Notes under the pieces: model-generated
Seen by the model: only the letters and a program-made list of their open reading frames with translations
Told to the model about the DNA's origin: nothing
Databases searched by the model: none
In this document: positions 20,302 through 24,316 of the stretch, piece by piece
How positions within the stretch are numbered: position 1 is the stretch's first letter
Layout of the letters: the number at the start of each line of letters is the position of its first letter
IMG/VR virus record: IMGVR_UViG_3300042905_005541
Span: 1-24,316 of that record
Strand: one strand, 5' to 3'
Origin: a virus
Length of the DNA stretch: 24,316 bases
Program-made: the position numbers and the translations under genes

Positions 20302-20682
20302 ATGAATAACAATTCTGACATTACTAATACTGAATGCCTAGAGTCGATTTATCATTTAAAGTGCAATTTATTGGCTCTAACAACTAGTTTGGTCAAGGCG
20401 GATAATACAGCGATCGCTCGCTTAGAAATACAGTCTAAAAAGACTATTACCGATATCATAAATGATTTAGATGATTTAGCAATGATGATAAATGGCATCA
20501 AGAAAAATGATTCAATTGAGGATATGATCAGTAAAACTATTACTGGGATAATTAGGGGAATTTTGTTTGGAGCGATCGCGTCTTTGATATTGCTAATATT
20601 CAAACCAGAAATTACACGCCCCGCGTTCTGTCTTAGTTTTTTAATCGGTGTTACCAGCAGTTATTTAACAGTAGAGAAATAA
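20302..20682 (+). CDS. Membrane protein with C-terminal hairpin of two membrane segments
   Basis: A protein of 126 residues. The first 75 residues are soluble and helical, with heptad-like repeats (LALTTSLVKADNTAIARLEI). Residues about 82-102 (TGIIRGILFGAIASLILLIF) and 106-122 (TRPAFCLSFLIGVTSSYL) are membrane segments. Its stop codon is directly followed by the start codon of the next membrane protein gene, so they form a pair. Two HIP1 sites lie within it. No family recognised; anchoring of the ATPase is a contextual guess. Confidence 0.6.
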   Translation: MNNNSDITNTECLESIYHLKCNLLALTTSLVKADNTAIARLEIQSKKTITDIINDLDDLAMMINGIKKNDSIEDMISKTITGIIRGILFGAIASLILLIFKPEITRPAFCLSFLIGVTSSYLTVEK

Positions 20683-21162
20683 ATGGGGTTCAATAATTTA
20701 ACACTAAGAATTATTTGGTTTGCACTAATTGGCGGTGGTGCATTAATGACGATAATTGATGCTGTTATGTCTACCGAATGGATTGCAAAAATGACTAACG
20801 CCGCATCAGTTACGCCATCTTTACCATTTATTCTAGCCTTGGTAAACACTTCCGTGGTCAGTGCCACTGGTGCAGTTCTGACTAATCCTAGCTCATGGCA
20901 CTTTGTGTTAACTGGAGGACGCAAAATAGGATCGATAACAGATGATTTAGAAAGAATTATTTGTTTTTTCGGGATTTCTTTATTAATTGTGTTTTTGGTT
21001 GTAGGAATTACATCATCTTTATGGATTGACATAATTAGCAATTACCACAAAACCAAGAATTGGCCATTAGCTCTAGCTATATCTCTATCTGGTAATTTTT
21101 GTTTCTTGTTTGCCAATTATATTTCACTTAGTTTAGGGGGAGCATTAAGTAAGAAAATGTGA
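20683..21162 (+). CDS. Integral membrane protein with four segments
   Basis: A protein of 159 residues with four predicted membrane segments: about residues 9-30 (IIWFALIGGGALMTIIDAVM), 45-66 (SLPFILALVNTSVVSATGAV), 89-112 (CFFGISLLIVFLVVGITSSL) and 128-150 (LALAISLSGNFCFLFANYIS). Loops are short. It begins directly after the previous gene without spacer. No family recognised. It is the last gene of the ATPase-membrane operon, closed by two terminators. Confidence 0.6.
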   Translation: MGFNNLTLRIIWFALIGGGALMTIIDAVMSTEWIAKMTNAASVTPSLPFILALVNTSVVSATGAVLTNPSSWHFVLTGGRKIGSITDDLERIICFFGISLLIVFLVVGITSSLWIDIISNYHKTKNWPLALAISLSGNFCFLFANYISLSLGGALSKKM

Positions 21163-21200
21163 TAAAATATAGTATTGCAAGATAAACGACACAACACCAC

Positions 21201-21230
21201 AAGCAGGGGTTAAATCCCTGCTTTCTTTAT
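21201..21230 (+). terminator. Rho-independent terminator
   Basis: AAGCAGGG and CCCTGCTT pair around a 7-nt loop, followed by TCTTTAT. It ends the ATPase-membrane operon. Confidence 0.75.
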
Positions 21231-21316
21231 GGTAAAATTTGACAAAATTATTAAAATGGTATATTATATATAAAGATAATATACAGAACTTTTATAAGAA
21301 TAAACCCATCTCCTTT

Positions 21317-21343
21317 AACCGAGTCTAGCCGCTCGGTTTTTTT
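21317..21343 (+). terminator. Rho-independent terminator
   Basis: AACCGAG and CTCGGTT (21317-21338) pair around an 8-nt loop, followed by TTTTT. With the one above it isolates the terminase gene, so the late block must have its own promoter between about 21344 and 21430. Confidence 0.8.
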
Positions 21344-21430
21344 ATGACAAATTTTTAAACATTGCTACCGCTTGAATTGTTGTTGTTTTTCGTGTAAACC
21401 AATGATAATTAATTTTGCTGGTATTAGTAG

Positions 21431-22783
21431 ATGATAGTGATAGAAATAAAACCTAATCCTGGTCCACAAGTAAAGGCTTTGCAATCTACAGCCAAAGTAG
21501 TGCTTCTTGGCGGTGCTAAGGGTGGCGGTAAATCTTTTGCCTTGAGGCTTGCACCTTGTTACTATCTGGACAATCCAGATTATCATGCTGTAATTTTTAG
21601 GCGATCGCTACCGCAAGTCAAAAAGCCGGGGGGAATGTGGGATAAAAGTTATCAGCTTTATTCTGCAATGGGGGGATATCCTAGAGTTTCAGAATTAAAG
21701 TGGATATTTCCTTCCGGGGCATCGGTACAATTTGGGCATTTACAGAATCCTACAAGTTGGCAGGATTGGCAGGGTACAGAGTCTGCTTTTTTTGGTTTTG
21801 ACCAGTTAGAAGAATTTACCCAGGAGCATTTTTTAAAAATATTGGGGTGTATGAGAACGACTTCGGGGTGTCCGACTCAACTTATGGCCACAATGAATCC
21901 TGATGCTAATAGTTGGTTAAGGGAGTTTGTTAGCCCCTGGATTGCTAAAGATGGTTATGTAGATTTGGATTTGAATGGGAAGACATTTTACTTTACTGTT
22001 GAGAATAGTCAGATTACTTGGGTAGATGCTGATTGGAGGGATGCTAACGGCCAGCCTCCGGTATCTGTTGTTTATATTTCTGCTGATATTTGGGATAATC
22101 CTGCATTGTTAAAGGCTGACCCTGCATACCTTAGCAGTTTAATGACTCAAAGTCTTGTAGATCGTGAGCGATATTTAGGCATTCGTGGCCGTGGGGGTAA
22201 TTGGAATAGCAAGGCTGAGGCGGGTAAGGTTTTTCAGGAGCAATGGTTTCAGAGAACGCAGTTAGTTAGTTATCAGCATGGCGATCAGTTAGTTAGATTT
22301 TGGGATTTTGCCGCGTCGTTGGCAACTGCTAGGCGTTCTGATTTTACGGTAGGGGTTTTGTTGTTGAAGCGGGGCGATCGCTATTTTGTTTTAGATATGG
22401 TTCGTTTGAGGTTGCCACCAACTCAAGCTAATACATTGGTATTAAATACTGCTAGAGCCGATGGAAATAGATGTCAAGTTAGATGGCAGGTTGAGCCGGG
22501 CGCGTCTGGGGTTCGTGATTCTGCAAATTTACAAACTTTGTTGGCTGGGTTTGATGCTAGGGGCGTTACTGAGTTGAGGGATAAAGTTAGTCGGGCTATG
22601 CCATCAAGTGCTGGTTTTGAGTCTGGAACTATTCAGCTTTGTTATGGGGAGTGGAATCAAGTATTTATTAATGAGTTAGTTAATTTTCCTGACGGTGATC
22701 ACGATGATATTGTTGATGCTGTTACTGGGTCCTATAATTGTTTGACGGGGTTTAAAACTGGAGTTAGTAATTTTACTTATTAA
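21431..22783 (+). CDS. terL: Terminase large subunit
   Basis: A protein of 450 residues. Walker A is GGAKGGGKS (residues 27-35), and the motif FFGFDQLEEF (120-129) corresponds to Walker B and the catalytic carboxylate; ATMNPDANSW near residue 155 fits motif III. The C-terminal nuclease domain has VRFWDFAAS with the first metal-binding Asp and GDHDDIVDAVTGSY with the last. It drives ATP-dependent DNA packaging into the prohead through the portal and cuts the concatemer. It lies alone after two terminators; a small terminase-like gene is at 1340-1675. Confidence 0.93.
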   Translation: MIVIEIKPNPGPQVKALQSTAKVVLLGGAKGGGKSFALRLAPCYYLDNPDYHAVIFRRSLPQVKKPGGMWDKSYQLYSAMGGYPRVSELKWIFPSGASVQFGHLQNPTSWQDWQGTESAFFGFDQLEEFTQEHFLKILGCMRTTSGCPTQLMATMNPDANSWLREFVSPWIAKDGYVDLDLNGKTFYFTVENSQITWVDADWRDANGQPPVSVVYISADIWDNPALLKADPAYLSSLMTQSLVDRERYLGIRGRGGNWNSKAEAGKVFQEQWFQRTQLVSYQHGDQLVRFWDFAASLATARRSDFTVGVLLLKRGDRYFVLDMVRLRLPPTQANTLVLNTARADGNRCQVRWQVEPGASGVRDSANLQTLLAGFDARGVTELRDKVSRAMPSSAGFESGTIQLCYGEWNQVFINELVNFPDGDHDDIVDAVTGSYNCLTGFKTGVSNFTY

Positions 22784-22788
22784 TTAAT

Positions 22789-23364
22789 ATGCAGCAAGTT
22801 TTTAATTATGATGTTATTTCTGGCGTTACTTCAGGTGGTGTTGAAAAAAGAATTTTAGTTAATTCTGATGGTTCTATTGCAGTACCAGCAGGACTAGCTT
22901 ATGTTGCATCAACGCTAGTAACAAGACCTGCTAACACTACAGCCTATACAGCTAACGATGTTTATGGTGGTGTATTTGAACTTCAGAATATTGGTGCTAG
23001 TGGTGGATTTATATTTATTGAAAGTATAGATATTATTTTCAATATCACAGCAGTACCAGCAGGTATGAGTGGTTTCACTGTTTATTTGTTTGGCGTTACC
23101 CCACCATCAGCTATAGCTGATAATCTACCATTTTCTATATCTTCTGGAGATAGAGCAAGTATTCTCAATCCCAGAGGTATAGCTTTATCTGCATCATTAG
23201 CTCAAGGTGGTGGTGGTAGTGTAGTTACTGAGGTTAGAAACCTAAACCAACTTTATAAACTAACTGGCACTTCTTTGTTTGGATATGTGGTGACAAGTGG
23301 TGCATTTACTCCGGCTGCAAATAGTGAAAGTTTTACAATTAGAGTTAGGAGTTTTGCACCATGA
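22789..23364 (+). CDS. Virion-like structural protein
   Basis: A protein of 191 residues, beta-rich and Ser/Thr/Gly-rich, without Cys and without membrane segments. The segments VTRPANTTAYTANDVYGGVF, ESIDIIFNITAVPAGMSGFT and SFTIRVRSFAP resemble small phage structural (decoration or adaptor) proteins found in cyanophages near terminase genes. It begins 5 bp after the large terminase gene and overlaps the lectin-fold gene by 4 bp. Which virion part it forms cannot be told from the sequence. Confidence 0.6.
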   Translation: MQQVFNYDVISGVTSGGVEKRILVNSDGSIAVPAGLAYVASTLVTRPANTTAYTANDVYGGVFELQNIGASGGFIFIESIDIIFNITAVPAGMSGFTVYLFGVTPPSAIADNLPFSISSGDRASILNPRGIALSASLAQGGGGSVVTEVRNLNQLYKLTGTSLFGYVVTSGAFTPAANSESFTIRVRSFAP

Positions 23365-24209
23365 GAACTTCTACTAGAATGGTGGTGTTGCGTGGTTTTA
23401 AATGTGTTCTTGATTTAATTTTTGCTATAGCCTTTGTCGCTTATGGATTAAGACGGCTTTCCAGGTTTTGGACTGGCGCAGCTATAAGAGTAATGAGAAC
23501 TAGTGATGATGCGGAGCTAGATATAGGTTTTATTGGAGAGGATTTAGATGTAGTTACATTATTAGCATTTGTCGGTTTGGCCAACGGTGAGATTGTTATC
23601 TGGTATGATCAATCTGGCAATGGTCGTCATGCAGTTTCAACGGCGGGGAGGCGGCCGCGCATTGTGAACGCAGGGGTACTTGATATTGCCAACGGCAAAC
23701 CCGCTGTCAGGTTTAACGGGTCAAATACGTTTTTCAGTGGTGTATCCCTTCCACTTTCTCAGCTTACCTTAATATCTGTGTTGAATGACGTAACACAAGC
23801 ACCAACTATTCGCTATTCTATTGGGACTGGCAGCGGTTCACCCGGAAGGGGAATATTCAGCAGCTTTACTGGATTCGTCCCGCCAACCCCAAATGCCTCA
23901 TTGGGATACATTCCAGACGCAGGGGCTCCAGTAGTGCAGACAGGCTTTTTGCCAACAATAGGACAGTCTTATGTTGTGAGCTTAACCACGACTGCGACAG
24001 AATCAAGCATTTGGGCAAACGGTGGCAATAATGGAACGGGTGGAAAAATCACACTGAACCAACTCTTTATTGGTCAACGCGGTGACAATCTTTGGTATTA
24101 CGATGGGTATAACTCAGAAACTATCGTATTCCCATCGGCACTCTCCACCGCCGACCGACAGTTGCTTGAGCGCAATCAGGGACTTTATTATAAAATTGCT
24201 GTAAATTAA
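23361..24209 (+). CDS. Lectin/LamG-like (arabinofuranosidase B-type fold) protein, candidate receptor-binding
   Basis: A protein of 282 residues. Residues about 20-65 (IAFVAYGLRRLSRFWTGAAI) and then VIWYDQSGNGRHAVSTAGRR, NGKPAVRFNGSN and a C-terminal YDGYNSETIVFPSALSTADR match the concanavalin-like domain seen in AbfB-type proteins and phage fibres. Residues about 12-28 are hydrophobic and could be a membrane or buried segment. From about 23640 the DNA is more GC-rich than the genes around it, suggesting an acquired binding domain. It is the only obvious carbohydrate-binding protein here, hence a candidate for host attachment. Confidence 0.7.
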   Translation: MRTSTRMVVLRGFKCVLDLIFAIAFVAYGLRRLSRFWTGAAIRVMRTSDDAELDIGFIGEDLDVVTLLAFVGLANGEIVIWYDQSGNGRHAVSTAGRRPRIVNAGVLDIANGKPAVRFNGSNTFFSGVSLPLSQLTLISVLNDVTQAPTIRYSIGTGSGSPGRGIFSSFTGFVPPTPNASLGYIPDAGAPVVQTGFLPTIGQSYVVSLTTTATESSIWANGGNNGTGGKITLNQLFIGQRGDNLWYYDGYNSETIVFPSALSTADRQLLERNQGLYYKIAVN

Positions 24210-24214
24210 AAACC

Positions 24215-24316
24215 ATGACAAAACAACAAGAACAATGGCTGCTTATTCAAATTGAACAATTCCCTGAACTATCTGCTAGGGAATTAACTTCATATTTGAA
24301 TGACAAACAATTGATT
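24215..24316 (+). CDS. Start of a gene homologous to the one at position 1, cut by window edge
   Basis: ATG at 24215, open for 34 codons to the last base. The product MTKQQEQWLLIQIEQFPELS followed by ARELTSYLNDKQLI shares ELTSYLNDK with the N-terminal edge of the gene at 1-369 (LTSYLNDKVLVDN). Its N-terminal 22 residues supply what that gene lacks. If base 24316 is followed by base 1 the frame stays open, giving 156 residues with the LTSYLNDK motif twice. Confidence 0.65.
   Translation, partial: MTKQQEQWLLIQIEQFPELSARELTSYLNDKQLI

Noticed and set aside
1-24316. tRNA or rRNA genes
   Set aside because: I scanned for T-loop and acceptor patterns and saw none; a dedicated search would be more reliable.

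Overview
The window looks like the genome, or most of it, of a tailed-phage-like element of a filamentous cyanobacterium. The host assignment rests on thirteen copies of the HIP1 octamer GCGATCGC, a heptanucleotide STRR tract (20241-20275), low GC, and a gene set (cyanobacterial-type SLOG protein, P22-like coat, SWIM proteins) of the kind I associate with cyanobacterial phages and plasmids. No integrase, plasmid Rep, DNA polymerase, endolysin, tail tube, tape measure or tRNA gene is visible.

Layout. (1) 1-6700, mostly + strand: a gene cut by the window edge, a SWIM zinc-finger protein, small basic proteins, a small-terminase-like gene on the opposite strand, then portal, scaffold and P22-like coat protein (with its own promoter) and three small genes. 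(2) A bidirectional terminator at 6722-6746. (3) 6779-12644, - strand early operon: small proteins, a lambda O-like winged-helix protein whose gene carries six 20-bp iterons (candidate origin), a PD-(D/E)XK nuclease, several unknowns and a second SWIM protein. Three of these genes carry the same 27-nt hairpin element just upstream. (4) 12645-13709, control region: an 18-bp palindromic operator occurs in the early promoter, again before a small divergent + strand gene (repressor candidate), and again inside a near-consensus promoter for a GC-rich SLOG-family gene. A 61-bp element with a conserved hairpin occurs twice. (5) 13743-17646: 2OG-Fe(II) oxygenase, a methyltransferase of the DNA-phosphorothioation-associated family, a Gp37/Gp68 (DUF5131) three-Cys protein and an ASCH-domain protein. 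(6) 17666-17759: a lone 37-nt CRISPR-repeat-like unit followed by 28 nt and a terminator. (7) 17796-21162: small regulators, an array of 11-bp iterons, an HTH protein, a HerA/FtsK-type ATPase and three membrane proteins, resembling a plasmid maintenance or DNA-translocation module. (8) 21431-24316: large terminase, a virion-like protein, a lectin-fold protein, and the start of a gene of the same family as the one at position 1.

How it fits together (inference). If the molecule is circular or circularly permuted, the terminase large subunit, the two virion-like genes, portal, scaffold and coat become one late block of ordinary order. The early operon would replicate and recombine DNA under a repressor acting at the shared operators. 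Absence of recognisable tail and lysis genes raises the possibility of a capsid-encoding satellite or phage-plasmid that borrows tails. The most interesting single item is the solitary CRISPR-like repeat with its own terminator, the architecture of an RNA anti-CRISPR.
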